From Pontibacter vulgaris (GTDB taxonomy: Bacteria; Bacteroidota; Bacteroidia; Cytophagales; Hymenobacteraceae): a stretch of 64,000 nt of DNA. The position numbers and the translations under genes are program-made. The notes beneath the pieces are model-generated. The model was not told the origin of the DNA. It saw only the letters and a program-made list of their open reading frames with translations, and made no database searches. This document shows positions 28,478 through 38,332 of this stretch, piece by piece; within the stretch, counting starts at the first letter, position 1, and the number at the start of each line of letters is the position of its first letter. The stretch covers positions 744,001 through 808,000 of the forward strand of contig NZ_JAJVDH010000003.1 of NCBI RefSeq assembly GCF_022758145.1, given 5' to 3'.

Positions 28478-29236
28478 TTATGGGAGCACGGTAACACGGT
28501 TTGCAGTTTCAGCTGTTACAGGTTTGCCTGCTGCCGTAAGCTGTTTAATGTGTGCAAGTATAGCATCACGCAACAGGATTCCCACTTTTTCAGTCTTTAG
28601 TGTTTTTTTCAGCATAGCCAGGTTGTCGCCGCCACCAGCCAGGTAATCAGAAGTAACCAAGGTATAAGTTCTTTGCAAGTCGAATGGCTTGCCTCCTATT
28701 TTGATATCGGTTGCTATGCCGTTTTTAACTGTGTAAGTAGCGTTACCAACATACGCTATTTTAGTTTTAGCAGCAAAATCGAAAAGCTCTTTTACCGCAG
28801 GGCCATCCAGTGTAAGCACTACTAACTCATTCTCGAAAGGCATTAGTTCAAACACATTGCCCACATTTATATCGCCTTTAGGCAATGGCACGCGCAGGCC
28901 GCCATTTGTTGTAAGCGACAGGTCAATGGGTTTGCCATAAAGCGGAAGGCTTTGCGAGCGCTGCAGGTCTACTACAAAATTACCTAGCGGCGATTGGTAA
29001 TCTCCTTTTCCAAGCTCTACCGGTGCATTGCCAACCACCTCCGACATTTTGGTAGTTACCTCTTTGCGGTAAGGCACTATAAAGGTCTCGGTTTTCTGAT
29101 CGGCCGAAAGGGTTTTATCGACAGGAACATCTGTTTGCGTAATAGCAGCCTCGGGTTGCCAGACGCGCTGCTGGCAGGCCACCAGGTTTAGCGCCAGTGC
29201 AAGGGCGCTTATACTTTTAATTAAGTTGCGGTTCAT
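28478..29236 (-). CDS. Lipoprotein with 5'-nucleotidase C-terminal domain
   Basis: From ATG 29236 the protein is 252 residues, with a lipoprotein signal (lipobox LVAC, cysteine near residue 21). The body is the 5'-nucleotidase C-terminal fold: NFVVDLQRSQ, LTTNGGLRVPLPKGDINVG, NVFELMPFENELV and TSDYLAGGGDN. These are substrate-recognition elements. No metal-binding domain is present. The catalytic half follows 13 bp downstream as a separate gene. An extended reading frame to 29344 lacks a signal peptide and is less likely. Confidence 0.9.
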   Translation of the reverse strand: MNRNLIKSISALALALNLVACQQRVWQPEAAITQTDVPVDKTLSADQKTETFIVPYRKEVTTKMSEVVGNAPVELGKGDYQSPLGNFVVDLQRSQSLPLYGKPIDLSLTTNGGLRVPLPKGDINVGNVFELMPFENELVVLTLDGPAVKELFDFAAKTKIAYVGNATYTVKNGIATDIKIGGKPFDLQRTYTLVTSDYLAGGGDNLAMLKKTLKTEKVGILLRDAILAHIKQLTAAGKPVTAETANRVTVLP

Positions 29237-29373
29237 GTAATTGCGTAATTCCGACTCTAATTTACCAGCCTCATCAACAGCAACCAAATGCAGTAAGTTC
29301 TTGCCTTGGAAAATCCACTCTGTTCGAGCAAAATTTTGTAACATTTCTTATATTTTATTTACATATAAAAACG

Positions 29374-29397
29374 TTTTATAGTATATTCACTATAAAA
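29374..29397. promoter_or_regulatory. Inverted repeat just upstream of the T9SS cargo gene
   Basis: Perfect 9-bp AT-rich arms (TTTTATAGT and complement) around a 6-nt spacer, ending 11 bp before the start codon. It could be an operator or a 5'-UTR hairpin. No regulator is identified. Confidence 0.4.
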
Positions 29398-29408
29398 CCT
29401 GCCATACT

Positions 29409-30818
29409 ATGAAAATAAAACTTTTACTACCTGTACTGGGGTTACTGCTGTTCCTGCCTCTTCTGAGCAATGCCACCCATTACAACGGCGGTTACATTAG
29501 CTATACCGTAGACCCAAAGAATCCACTGACTTATAATTTCACTTTTACCCTCTTTAACAATGATTTATCTACAGCTGATGATCCAGTTGTAAAAATTAAC
29601 ATGGGCAACTTTAATGAGGTCATTGTACCAAGGACAAAAGTAATCCGATACTTGAACTATAACAGTATAGAGGTTTTTGAGTGGCAGTTTACCTACCAGC
29701 AGCCGGGAGATTATCTCGTTTATTGGATTGGAATCAATAGGAACCCCAATATAATAAACACCATGGACACCTCAGATCAGTTGACACAATTTATACAAAC
29801 AAGAATACAAGCGCGCCTTACAAACCCGAACATCAACAGTGTTAAAACCATAGTACCCGCTCCGCTCGAAGCATTTACCGGAGAACCTTTTAAAATGAAC
29901 ATGATTACCTATGACGCCGATGGCGACAGGCTCACTTATGAGTTAGTGCCAAGTCAGTACTGGAAGGATGCTTCTCCGCAGAATCTTCCGGGTTATTTCG
30001 TTCCGGAAGGGTTAACTATAAATAATGCAGGAGAACTTACATGGCAAAACCCTACTACCAAAGGCGAATATGCGCTTTCAATTAAAATAACAGAGTATAA
30101 TAAGGATGAAAAATTGATGGGTTATACTATAGTAGACATGAACCTATTTGTAAAGGATAGACAACAACATCCAAAAGTAAGCCTTGTAAACGAAAATCGA
30201 TTGCGCTATAACCAGGATGGATCTGTTTTAGCAACACCCGACCAGAAACTTAAACTGGAGTTTTATGTACAAAAAGCACCTAACAGCACTAAACCAATAA
30301 AAGTTAAGCAATTCAGCGACCTGGATACACTTGACTTGCTTACACCCTCCATGGCAACACGAGATTCGGCCGGCGGTTTTGCAGTAACAGTAACCCTTAC
30401 CCCCAATGCAGCTATGCTTCCTAACTACCTTTATACTTTAGGATTAAGAGGCGGAGCTGCAGTGAATAACGAGTACGCTGAACATCAATTAGATTATAGT
30501 TGGGATTTTGTCAGCCTTTCCATCGGCGAGCCGAAGATAATACAACCTTCTCCCACTTCATCAGGAGATTTGCCAGAGAATGCACCTCCGCAACTATACC
30601 CGAACCCGGTGCGAGGGCAGGAATTTGTAGTGGAAGCTCTGAACGTGCCGTCTATACTTATACTTTATACTTCTGAGGGCAAAACCGTGCATCGTGTTCA
30701 GCTTGAGCAGGGCAAGAATAAAGTCAGAAGACATGCCAGCCTGGCTCCCGGCCTTTATACTTATCGGATCATCGGCAAGGGAAGTAAAGCTAAATCAGGA
30801 AAGATCATACTTCAGTAA
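29409..30818 (+). CDS. Secreted protein with type IX secretion C-terminal sorting domain
   Basis: The 469-residue protein has a signal peptide (LLLPVLGLLLFLPLLSNA). A cadherin-like/Ig-like segment follows around residues 155-245 (FTGEPFKMNMITYDADGDRL), and the last 75 residues or so form a type A sorting domain with LYPNPV, a beta pattern and GLYTYRI near the end. Such domains direct export through the type IX system and are removed at the surface. No enzymatic motif is seen, so an adhesin or surface-layer role is possible. It is the only clear T9SS cargo in the window. Confidence 0.85.
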   Translation: MKIKLLLPVLGLLLFLPLLSNATHYNGGYISYTVDPKNPLTYNFTFTLFNNDLSTADDPVVKINMGNFNEVIVPRTKVIRYLNYNSIEVFEWQFTYQQPGDYLVYWIGINRNPNIINTMDTSDQLTQFIQTRIQARLTNPNINSVKTIVPAPLEAFTGEPFKMNMITYDADGDRLTYELVPSQYWKDASPQNLPGYFVPEGLTINNAGELTWQNPTTKGEYALSIKITEYNKDEKLMGYTIVDMNLFVKDRQQHPKVSLVNENRLRYNQDGSVLATPDQKLKLEFYVQKAPNSTKPIKVKQFSDLDTLDLLTPSMATRDSAGGFAVTVTLTPNAAMLPNYLYTLGLRGGAAVNNEYAEHQLDYSWDFVSLSIGEPKIIQPSPTSSGDLPENAPPQLYPNPVRGQEFVVEALNVPSILILYTSEGKTVHRVQLEQGKNKVRRHASLAPGLYTYRIIGKGSKAKSGKIILQ

Positions 30819-30828
30819 AGTATAAAAA

Positions 30829-30878
30829 CAAAGCTAAAAGGGCAGGTACAAAATAATGTACCTGCCCTTTTAGCTTTG
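30829..30878. terminator. Bidirectional intrinsic terminator
   Basis: Perfect 22-bp arms around a 6-nt loop between the convergent cargo gene and the M20 peptidase gene. A- and T-runs in the arms can serve both directions. Confidence 0.93.
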
Positions 30879-30891
30879 AAGTATAAACCAC

Positions 30892-32220
30892 TTATTTTTT
30901 ACCTTCCATATAATTCAAGGTCAGGCTGGTAAGCGTTTTAACACCTAGCTTCATGCCGCTTTCGTCTATAACAAAATCCGGCGTGTGGTGCGGAGCTACT
31001 TCTTCGGGCTTCTTGCCTTTGGCCATGCCTCCAACAAAAACAAACAAGCCCGGTATCTTTTCCTGGTAGAAAGCAAAGTCTTCGGCACCCGTTACAGCTT
31101 TGGTATGCAACACATTTTCGCGCCCGGCTACGGCCTGCAGAGTTGGCAACATTTTCTCGGTCAGTTTCGGATCGTTGAAGGTAACCGGAGTCTGAGGAAT
31201 GATGCTTACCTCGGCAGTGGCGCCGGCACTTTCAGCTATTTTGGTAGCCGTGAGTTTTATCTTTTCATGGATTTTTTTCTGCATGTCCACATTCAGGGCT
31301 CGTATGGTTCCTTCCATCAGCACTTCTTCAGGTATGATATTGTTACGTACGCCACCATGTATACTTCCTACGGTAATAACAGCAGCATCTTCGGCAAGTT
31401 CTGTCTGGCGGCTGATGATTGTTTGTAGTCCATTGATGATCTGGGCAGAAACCACGATCGGGTCTACGCCACCCCATGGGTACGCGCCATGTACCTGCTT
31501 GCCTTTTACTTTTACTCTGAAGATATCTGCACTAGCCATAGTACCGCCCGGCCTGTACTTTATTTGCCCTACTTCAGTTTGCGAATTAATGTGCAAACCG
31601 AAAATCACTTCTGGTTTTGGCCCTTTATCCAGCACGCCTTCTTTTACCATCAGGTAAGCTCCGCCTTCCTCCCCTACCGGCGATCCTTCTTCGGCAGGCT
31701 GAAAAATAAACTTCACAGTTCCTTTTAAATCTTTCTTCATACCGGCCAGCACTTCGGCGGCACCCATCAGCATGGCAATATGTGTATCGTGGCCACAGGC
31801 ATGCATTACGCCCACTTCCTGCCCGTTATAAGTACTGCGTTCTTTAGAGGCAAAAGGTAGCTTGGCACGTTCCGTAACCGGCAAGCCGTCAATATCGGCA
31901 CGCAGCGCTACAACAGGCCCGGGCTTTCCGCCTTTCAGTATGCCTACCACGCCCGTTTTTGCCACGCCGGTTTGTACTTCTATGCCCAGCGATTTCAGGT
32001 GCTTTGCAATTTTTTCAGCCGTTTTAACCTCTTTATTTCCAAGCTCGGGGTACTGATGAAAATCCCGTCGCCACTCTATTACTTTTGGCTCCAGTTTATC
32101 GGCCATTTCGTTGGCTTGCGTAAGTAATTTGATGTTTTGGGCAAGTGCAGGAGCAGTGGTTAGCAAGCCTAAGCCCAGGCAAACCGGCAGTGCTTTATGC
32201 AGTAAAGTATACTTGTTCAT
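30892..32220 (-). CDS. M20 family amidohydrolase/peptidase, exported
   Basis: The 442-residue protein has a signal peptide (LGLGLLTTAPALAQ). It continues with the M20D amidohydrolase pattern: LRADIDGLPV, MHACGHDTHIAMLMGAAEVLA, FQPAEEG, VTGAEDFAFYQ and PHHTPDF. The metal ligands are the Cys/His of ACGHD and the final His of HHTPDF. Members hydrolyse N-acyl amino acids, hippurate or amide-linked conjugates. The substrate here is unknown. It is monocistronic, with a repeat-rich 887-bp upstream region. Confidence 0.92.
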   Translation of the reverse strand: MNKYTLLHKALPVCLGLGLLTTAPALAQNIKLLTQANEMADKLEPKVIEWRRDFHQYPELGNKEVKTAEKIAKHLKSLGIEVQTGVAKTGVVGILKGGKPGPVVALRADIDGLPVTERAKLPFASKERSTYNGQEVGVMHACGHDTHIAMLMGAAEVLAGMKKDLKGTVKFIFQPAEEGSPVGEEGGAYLMVKEGVLDKGPKPEVIFGLHINSQTEVGQIKYRPGGTMASADIFRVKVKGKQVHGAYPWGGVDPIVVSAQIINGLQTIISRQTELAEDAAVITVGSIHGGVRNNIIPEEVLMEGTIRALNVDMQKKIHEKIKLTATKIAESAGATAEVSIIPQTPVTFNDPKLTEKMLPTLQAVAGRENVLHTKAVTGAEDFAFYQEKIPGLFVFVGGMAKGKKPEEVAPHHTPDFVIDESGMKLGVKTLTSLTLNYMEGKK

Positions 32221-32299
32221 GTAGTTCAGTTTTTGGTGTTGTTGTTATCTCTAAATCTAGCAATTTTTCTAAAGAATTAAGTATAGAAATGCGATGATT

Positions 32300-32410
32300 T
32301 TAGCATTTACCTCACCCTGGTTTCTTCCTTTAAACCAGGAATTCTCAGACCTCGCAGCGTGCGCAGCTCCTACGAGCGTCTTGCTAATAGTTGTAGGTAT
32401 CCAACCACCC
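32300..32410. repeat. Short intergenic repeat fragment related to 53104-53165
   Basis: The stretch around 32349-32385 (CCTCGCAGCG ... CTCCTACGAGCGTCTTGCTA) resembles CCTCGTAGCG ... CTCCTGCCAATGTCTTGCTA near 53105-53163. It lies next to the longer repeat. I see no gene between 32221 and 33107. Confidence 0.45.
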
Positions 32411-32971
32411 CCAACCCCTCAGAGCTACGCCCGCTAGTTTCGAACTTGCGTTCTCACTAGTCCAAGGCGGGGAGCTTAACAGTCCTTTACTAAATGCTTC
32501 TAATAAAATTTATTATGTTGCTTTGAACTAGCTTTTCGCCTCGCCGGCTAGGCCTCACTTTTCTCCTTGATGAGAAAAGTAAGCAAAAGAATCAAGACGC
32601 TTTTGAACTCGCTGAACGCTCAAACAAAAAAACGTCATTTGATGCACCTGGTTGAAGTCGTTACTTTATAGTTGCAGTTTTCATCTCACCTTAGCCCTCT
32701 CCTCAAGGAGAAGGGCTTTGGCTATACTTGAAGTATAAGTGCTATAGTTGCAGGTATAGCACGGACAGGTCGCGACCTGCCCCTACAGATTGGTTCCTAT
32801 TGCATAGCAGCTAACTATCAAATCTGATCCCAGTCCTTGGGTTGAGTGCCTTGTGAGATCCGGTGCCTGAAAAGGCAGCCGTAGCGCAGCGGAGGCAGGA
32901 GCGAAAGCAGCGCGATACCAAAGGACGAGCCAAAGTATAAATTGAAACGATAGGCAACTAAAGCTCTCAGG
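32411..32971 (-). repeat. Intergenic repeat, copy 1 (inverted relative to 62746-63166)
   Basis: About 560 bp aligns as the reverse complement of 62746-63166. The shared blocks include a hairpin-forming segment at about 32550-32585 (arms ACTTTTCTC/GAGAAAAGT), a block at 32826-32860 with CAGTCCTTGGGTTGAG, and a block near 32905-32971 ending in GAAACGATAGGCAA. Copy 1 contains an extra segment of about 150 bp (about 32635-32790) with its own short palindromes, for example AGGTCGCGACCT. A short frame on the minus strand (32783-33010) shares LTRxSTQGLG with a frame in the other copy. I do not call it a gene. No transposase or terminal target duplication is visible. Confidence 0.75.
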
Positions 32972-33107
32972 ATAATAGGTAACTATGGAAATATAACTTG
33001 GTCCAAGCAAGTATAAACTTCAACTATAAAACTATACCGGCTCTCCCCTATCATTAAGATAACCCTTGTAAATCAATCCAATAAACCTTCATCACGTAAA
33101 AAGCATC

Positions 33108-33497
33108 ATGCTGCAAAAATGGAAAGAGAAAACTAAAAAACTGAAGGAAGATATCTATACTTTATACCTGGCCCGGCGCGACCCGCGCATTCCATTTATG
33201 GCCAAAGCAGTTCTTGTAATTACTGTAGCATATGCTTTCAGCCCTATCGACCTGATTCCTGATTTTATACCTGTACTGGGTTACCTCGACGACTTGATAC
33301 TACTCCCGCTTGGGATCTGGCTTTGGATCAAACTGATACCTCCCGAAGTACTGCACGAATATCGCAACAAAGCAAAACAGCAGCTACTCGAGCGTAAACC
33401 AAATTATATCGTGGCAGCGATCATCGTTATACTTTGGCTGTTGTTAGGTTTCTGGGTGTACCAGGTATGGTTTGCCAACATCCGCAAAGAAAGCTAA
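33108..33497 (+). CDS. YkvA/DUF1232 family membrane protein
   Basis: The 129-residue protein has the DUF1232 core YAFSPIDLIPDFIPVLGYLDD, flanked by hydrophobic segments (about residues 36-52 and 65-85) and a C-terminal membrane helix (about 103-121). The family is widespread and of unknown function. The N-terminus is strongly charged (lysine-rich). It lies 74 bp upstream of the methylmalonyl-CoA mutase small-subunit gene, same strand. Confidence 0.88.
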   Translation: MLQKWKEKTKKLKEDIYTLYLARRDPRIPFMAKAVLVITVAYAFSPIDLIPDFIPVLGYLDDLILLPLGIWLWIKLIPPEVLHEYRNKAKQQLLERKPNYIVAAIIVILWLLLGFWVYQVWFANIRKES

Positions 33498-33571
33498 AAC
33501 ATCAACTATACTTCCGGTATAATACTCGTAAAGTATAAACAACTATATTTACAGGAAATAACACCAGAAGC

Positions 33572-35422
33572 ATGAAGACTGACGAGCAGCACACACCGGG
33601 TAAATTATTCCCGGAGTTTAGCCCTGCCACGGCCGCCGATTGGGAAGAGAGAACACGCAAAGACCTGCGCGACACACCACTCGAAAGCCTGACCTGGCAC
33701 ACCTACGAAGACATTGACATTAAGCCATACTTTACCAGAGTCGATAGTGAGAATCTGCCGTTTGTGCAGCAGAAGCCTGGCAATTACCCGTTTATGCGCG
33801 GCCGCAACACCGGCAGCAATAAATGGTTGAACGTACAGCAGATAATAGCAGAAGGAGATGGCAAAGAAAGTATAACCAAAGCAGCTGATGCACTTACACG
33901 CGGTGCCGATGGTATTCACTTCATTTTAAAAAATGCGGCACAGTTTGATATAGCAAACCTCTGCGCCAGCATCGACCTTACAAAGCACACCATTAGCTAT
34001 ACTTTAAAGCAAACTCCTGCTGATTTTGTAAAGCGCCTGTATGAACAATTACATGCGCACAACATATCGCACCGCAACCTGAAAGGCTTTGTAAACACCG
34101 ATTCTTTGTCAGATTCAGGCCATTTTGAGAAGGCAGCACAGGACGAACTTGCCAGTATACTGGATCTTACCAAAGACAGCCCGGAGCTGTATGGCATAAC
34201 AGTAAACGGCACCAGTTTCAGCAGCATTGGCGCTTCGGCAGTACAGGAAATTGCCTATACTTTAAATGCGGCAGTAGCTTACGTAGATAAACTGACCGAT
34301 GCCGGCGAAACGCTGGAGTCGGTGCTGCGCAACATGCAACTGCACCTGGCAGCGGGCACCAATTACTTTTTCGAAGTAGTAAAACTGCGCGTTATCCGCT
34401 TGCTGTGGGCCAACATACTGGAAGCTTATAAGGCCGAACCGGCTCTGGCAGCCCAGCTGCGTATTCATGTTTCCACGTCCAGCTGGTACCAGACTACCCT
34501 CGACCCTTACGTGAATATGCTGCGTGCCACTACCGAGGCTATGTCGGCGGTAATTGCCGGTTGCGATTCGCTTGCTGTTCTGCCTTTCGACAGCACCTTT
34601 AAACCATCTGATGAATTCTCGGAGCGCATTGCCCGCAACGTTTCCATCATACTTAAAGAAGAAGCATATTTAGATAAAGCCATTGACCCGGCAGCCGGCT
34701 CTTATTACCTGGAGTCATTAACAGACCAACTGGCAGCCAAAGCATGGGATTTGTTCCGTGAAGTTGAAGCAATGGGTGGCTTTGAACAAGCTTACCAGCA
34801 AGGTTTTATACTTGGCACCATCACAGATGTAAGTCGCCGGAAATTTAAAGCCATTGCGGCAGGCCGGCAAGTATTGGTGGGTACTAACAAATACCCGAAT
34901 CCAAAAGAGAAAATCGATTTTGACCCGGAAGAGCTTATTCAGCACGCCGATTTTGACACAACCCGTGCAGCCTACCCAACAGAGGTAATGCGCATGGCAA
35001 CCGAGCTGCATTTGCGGAAGCGCAAGCGCCGGCCAAAAGCTATTGTTGCCGTTATCGGCGATGCATTGAAACGACACATAAACGCTTCGTTTGCACAGGA
35101 GTTTTTTACCTGCGCCGGTTTCGACACAGAAATACAAAAGTATGAAAATGTTGAAGCAGCATCTGAAAGGTTATTACATGCTGCTGCAGAAGTGGTGGTG
35201 GTATCTACTTACGAGACTGCTTATGCCCGCGAGTTCGGACCTAAACTTAAATCACACCAGGCAAAACCAACTATTATTCTGGCAAATGATCCGCAAAACA
35301 TGAAGGAAGAACTGATAAACCACGGTTTCGATGAATTCCTTTTTGAAGATTGCGATACTACTGCCATACTGGAGCTGATTCAGCGGCGCCTGGAGCAGAA
35401 TGGTAATCATCATAATGCGTAA
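33572..35422 (+). CDS. mutA: Methylmalonyl-CoA mutase, small (non-catalytic) subunit
   Basis: The 616-residue protein has the (beta/alpha)8 mutase domain (including SSWYQTTLDPYVNMLRATTEAMSAVIAGCDS and AIDPAAGSYYLESLT) and a C-terminal cobalamin-type domain. That domain lacks the DxHxxG cobalt-ligand motif, having GDALKRH at the corresponding place. This is the hallmark of the small subunit of the alpha-beta enzyme. It partners the large subunit encoded at 35942. Its last 8 bp overlap the start of the DUF4440-like gene. A near-consensus -7 element (TATATTTA, 33542-33549) lies 22 bp before the start codon. Confidence 0.95.
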   Translation: MKTDEQHTPGKLFPEFSPATAADWEERTRKDLRDTPLESLTWHTYEDIDIKPYFTRVDSENLPFVQQKPGNYPFMRGRNTGSNKWLNVQQIIAEGDGKESITKAADALTRGADGIHFILKNAAQFDIANLCASIDLTKHTISYTLKQTPADFVKRLYEQLHAHNISHRNLKGFVNTDSLSDSGHFEKAAQDELASILDLTKDSPELYGITVNGTSFSSIGASAVQEIAYTLNAAVAYVDKLTDAGETLESVLRNMQLHLAAGTNYFFEVVKLRVIRLLWANILEAYKAEPALAAQLRIHVSTSSWYQTTLDPYVNMLRATTEAMSAVIAGCDSLAVLPFDSTFKPSDEFSERIARNVSIILKEEAYLDKAIDPAAGSYYLESLTDQLAAKAWDLFREVEAMGGFEQAYQQGFILGTITDVSRRKFKAIAAGRQVLVGTNKYPNPKEKIDFDPEELIQHADFDTTRAAYPTEVMRMATELHLRKRKRRPKAIVAVIGDALKRHINASFAQEFFTCAGFDTEIQKYENVEAASERLLHAAAEVVVVSTYETAYAREFGPKLKSHQAKPTIILANDPQNMKEELINHGFDEFLFEDCDTTAILELIQRRLEQNGNHHNA

Positions 35423-35855
35423 ACTATACTTCACCCTGATGCTTATGGCTGCTGCAACTATACTTTCGTCGTTTACTATGCCTAAAGGCGATGCCGTTCA
35501 GGAGGTAAAAAAAGCGCTTGAAGGACAGATTGATGCCTGGAACAAAGGCGACCTGGAAACAGCCATGGCCTTTTACTGGAACTCTCCGGAGATGCTCTGG
35601 ATAAGTAAGAACGGTACCGAAAAAGGGTATCAGCAAGTATACGACATGTTTCTGCAGGACTTTACTGACCGCAGCCAAATGGGCGTTTATACTTACGAGC
35701 CACTTCACATAGAGCAGGTATCTGATAAGGCCGTATACTTTGTTTTTAAATGGAAAATAGAGCTGGATGGCAAACGCCTGATGGGTGGTGTATCGTCGCA
35801 GGTCTGGAAAAAGATTGGCAACCGTTGGGTTGTAACCTCGGAGCACGCCAGTTAA
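35415..35855 (+). CDS. Exported SnoaL/DUF4440-like protein
   Basis: From ATG 35415 (MRKLYFTLML), which overlaps the mutA stop by 8 bp, the protein is 146 residues with a signal peptide (cleavage near SSFTMPKG). It has an NTF2-like fold pattern: IDAWNKGDLETAMAFYWNSPEM, then beta strands ending in GNRWVVTSEHAS. DUF4440-like domains are small-molecule-binding or isomerase-like. No specific role is known. Its place between the two mutase subunit genes is unusual, since an exported protein is not expected to join a cytoplasmic enzyme. Confidence 0.8.
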   Translation: MRKLYFTLMLMAAATILSSFTMPKGDAVQEVKKALEGQIDAWNKGDLETAMAFYWNSPEMLWISKNGTEKGYQQVYDMFLQDFTDRSQMGVYTYEPLHIEQVSDKAVYFVFKWKIELDGKRLMGGVSSQVWKKIGNRWVVTSEHAS

Positions 35856-35870
35856 ACAATAACTGAATTT

Positions 35871-35923
35871 TGAATAATTGAATAACAGAATGCGAAGCAA
35901 CAACTCAGTTATTCGATCATTCA
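35871..35923 (+). repeat. Imperfect inverted repeat between the DUF4440-like gene and mutB
   Basis: Arms of 16 nt (35871-35886 and 35908-35923) pair with two mismatches around a 21-nt loop. There is no T-run after it, so a weak attenuator or mRNA-processing hairpin is possible, but function is unproven. Confidence 0.4.
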
Positions 35924-35941
35924 GTAAATCAAAATTAGAAT

Positions 35942-38086
35942 ATGAAGCCTGACTTTTCTAAAATAGATATAAACAAGGTAGCCTCAGCTGAACACGGGCC
36001 GAAAGACCCGCTGCAGCCGAAGACCTGGAAAACGCCGGAGCAGATAAAAGTGAAGAGCTTTTATACTTCGGAAGATGCCGCGCACTTTGAGCACCTGGAT
36101 TTTGCTGCCGGCTTGCCGCCATACTTACGTGGGCCATACAGCACCATGTATGTGCAAAAGCCCTGGACCATCCGCCAGTATGCCGGTTTCTCTACTGCTG
36201 AGGAAAGTAACGCATTTTATCGTCGCAACCTGGCTGGCGGTCAAAAAGGCCTATCAGTAGCGTTTGATTTGGCTACCCATCGTGGTTACGACTCCGACCA
36301 CCCACGCGTAGTTGGCGATGTGGGTAAAGCCGGTGTTGCTATTGATTCTGTAGAAGACATGAAAATCCTTTTCGATCAGATTCCGCTGAACGAGATGTCA
36401 GTTTCCATGACGATGAACGGTGCCGTATTGCCGATTATGGCGTTTTATATTGTGGCTGCTGAAGAGCAAGGCGTAAAACCGGAGCAACTAAGTGGCACCA
36501 TTCAGAACGACATCCTGAAGGAGTTTATGGTGCGTAACACCTACATCTATCCGCCTGAGCCAAGTATGAAGATCATCGCCGACATCTTCGCTTATACTTC
36601 CAAGAAGATGCCGCGCTTTAACTCGATTTCTATCTCTGGTTATCACATGCAGGAGGCTGGAGCCACCGCCGATATTGAGCTGGCTTATACCCTGGCTGAT
36701 GGCCTGGAGTATGTGCGCACCGGTTTGCAGGCAGGCATGGACATCGATGATTTCGCGCCACGTCTTTCCTTCTTCTGGGCTATTGGCATGAACCACTTCA
36801 TGGAGATCGCCAAGATGCGTGCCGCGCGTATGTTGTGGGCCAAACTCCTGAAGCAATTCAACCCGAAAAACCCGAAATCTTTAGCTTTAAGAACACACTG
36901 CCAGACCTCAGGCTGGAGCTTAACCGAGCAGGACCCATTCAATAACGTAACCCGTACCTGCGTAGAAGCCCTGGCTGCTGCACTTGGTGGTACGCAAAGT
37001 TTGCACACCAACGCCTTGGACGAAGCCATTGCCTTGCCAACTGACTTCTCGGCACGTATTGCACGTAACACGCAGATCTACATCCAGCAGGAAACCAACA
37101 TCACCAAAGTAGTTGACCCATGGGGTGGCTCATATTACGTGGAGGCGCTGACGCACGAGCTGGCACATAAAGCCTGGGCACTGATAGAAGAAGTGGAAGA
37201 ACTGGGTGGTATGGCGAAGGCTATCGAAACTGGCCTGCCTAAAATGCGCATTGAAGAAGCCGCTGCCCGCAAACAAGCCCGAATAGATGCTGGCAAAGAC
37301 ATTATAGTTGGCGTAAACAAGTATAAACCAGAGCAGGAACAGGAAATCGAGATCCTGGATATCGACAACACAGCTGTGCGTGAATCGCAGTTGCGCCGCT
37401 TAGCCAGTGTAAAAGAAACTCGTGACCAGAATGCCGTTACCAAAGCTTTGGAAGCATTAACAAATGCAGCACAATCTGGCGAAGGTAATTTACTGGACCT
37501 GGCTGTAGAAGCAGCACGCCATCGTGCTACTTTAGGTGAGATTTCCGATGCACTGGAGAAAGTATACGGCAGACATAAAGCAGTAATCAGAGCTATATCA
37601 GGAGTGTACTCAGCAGAAATAACCGACGACGAAAATTTTGAGCGTGCGAAGCAATTAGCTGATCAGTTTGAAGAACTGGAAGGCCGCCGACCACGCATTA
37701 TGGTTGCCAAAATGGGCCAGGACGGCCACGACCGCGGCTCCAAAGTAATTGCCACCTCTTTCGCCGACCTCGGTTTTGACGTGGACATAGGACCATTGTT
37801 CCAGACGCCTGCCGAAGTAGCTATGCAAGCCGCTGAAAATGACGTGCACGTGGTAGGTGTTTCGTCGCTGGCTGCCGGGCATAAGACTTTGGTTCCTCAG
37901 TTGATAGAAGAGCTCCACAAGCTAGACCGTGATGATATTATGGTTATAGTTGGTGGTGTTATCCCGGCCCAGGATTACGATTTCCTGTTTAAAGCCGGCG
38001 CTGCAGGTGTGTTTGGTCCGGGCACTATCATTTCGGTAGCTGCTCAGAATATTCTGGAGAAGCTAATAAAACGAGTAGAAGCTTAA
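35942..38086 (+). CDS. mutB: Methylmalonyl-CoA mutase, large (catalytic) subunit
   Basis: The 714-residue protein has the TIM-barrel mutase domain ([59 protein letters not shown]) and a C-terminal B12 domain with DGHDRG at 594-599. His596 should be the lower axial cobalt ligand, and the [13 protein letters not shown] and [13 protein letters not shown] segments complete the domain. It isomerises (R)-methylmalonyl-CoA and succinyl-CoA using adenosylcobalamin. With mutA and PrpE it supports propionate use or succinate-to-propionate flow. No epimerase or carboxylase gene is in the window. Confidence 0.98.
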   Translation: MKPDFSKIDINKVASAEHGPKDPLQPKTWKTPEQIKVKSFYTSEDAAHFEHLDFAAGLPPYLRGPYSTMYVQKPWTIRQYAGFSTAEESNAFYRRNLAGGQKGLSVAFDLATHRGYDSDHPRVVGDVGKAGVAIDSVEDMKILFDQIPLNEMSVSMTMNGAVLPIMAFYIVAAEEQGVKPEQLSGTIQNDILKEFMVRNTYIYPPEPSMKIIADIFAYTSKKMPRFNSISISGYHMQEAGATADIELAYTLADGLEYVRTGLQAGMDIDDFAPRLSFFWAIGMNHFMEIAKMRAARMLWAKLLKQFNPKNPKSLALRTHCQTSGWSLTEQDPFNNVTRTCVEALAAALGGTQSLHTNALDEAIALPTDFSARIARNTQIYIQQETNITKVVDPWGGSYYVEALTHELAHKAWALIEEVEELGGMAKAIETGLPKMRIEEAAARKQARIDAGKDIIVGVNKYKPEQEQEIEILDIDNTAVRESQLRRLASVKETRDQNAVTKALEALTNAAQSGEGNLLDLAVEAARHRATLGEISDALEKVYGRHKAVIRAISGVYSAEITDDENFERAKQLADQFEELEGRRPRIMVAKMGQDGHDRGSKVIATSFADLGFDVDIGPLFQTPAEVAMQAAENDVHVVGVSSLAAGHKTLVPQLIEELHKLDRDDIMVIVGGVIPAQDYDFLFKAGAAGVFGPGTIISVAAQNILEKLIKRVEA

Positions 38087-38105
38087 CTAAGTCAACATCT
38101 TAGAG

Positions 38106-38141
38106 AAAAGCCGTAGCTAAACTAAAATAGCTGCGGCTTTT
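38106..38141 (+). terminator. Intrinsic terminator downstream of mutB
   Basis: 14-nt arms with one G-U pair around an 8-nt loop, followed by T residues, 19 bp after the mutB stop. Confidence 0.85.
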
Positions 38142-38332
38142 TAGCTTCTTACACCGGCATCCAACCGGTGCTAGCTTAAAACCCCTTTCAGCAAAAACTA
38201 TCGCTAATTCCTGAATCAACCTCCTGTTAGCCCACATACCGCAAACAATCAATAATTAACCCTTTAAAAGCTGATGATAATTTAGCAATTTTGCAGCTTG
38301 ATTTTGAGACATCACTTTTAGTATATAATCGC

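Noticed and set aside
30653..30672. TATACTT cluster as a promoter
   Set aside because: The cluster lies inside the cargo gene in coding frame, and the heptamer is too common everywhere to mark promoters.
32783..33010. 75-codon open frame, minus strand, in repeat copy 1
   Set aside because: Inside repeat DNA with insertions relative to the other copy. It shows no gene-like features apart from the shared repeat-derived segment.
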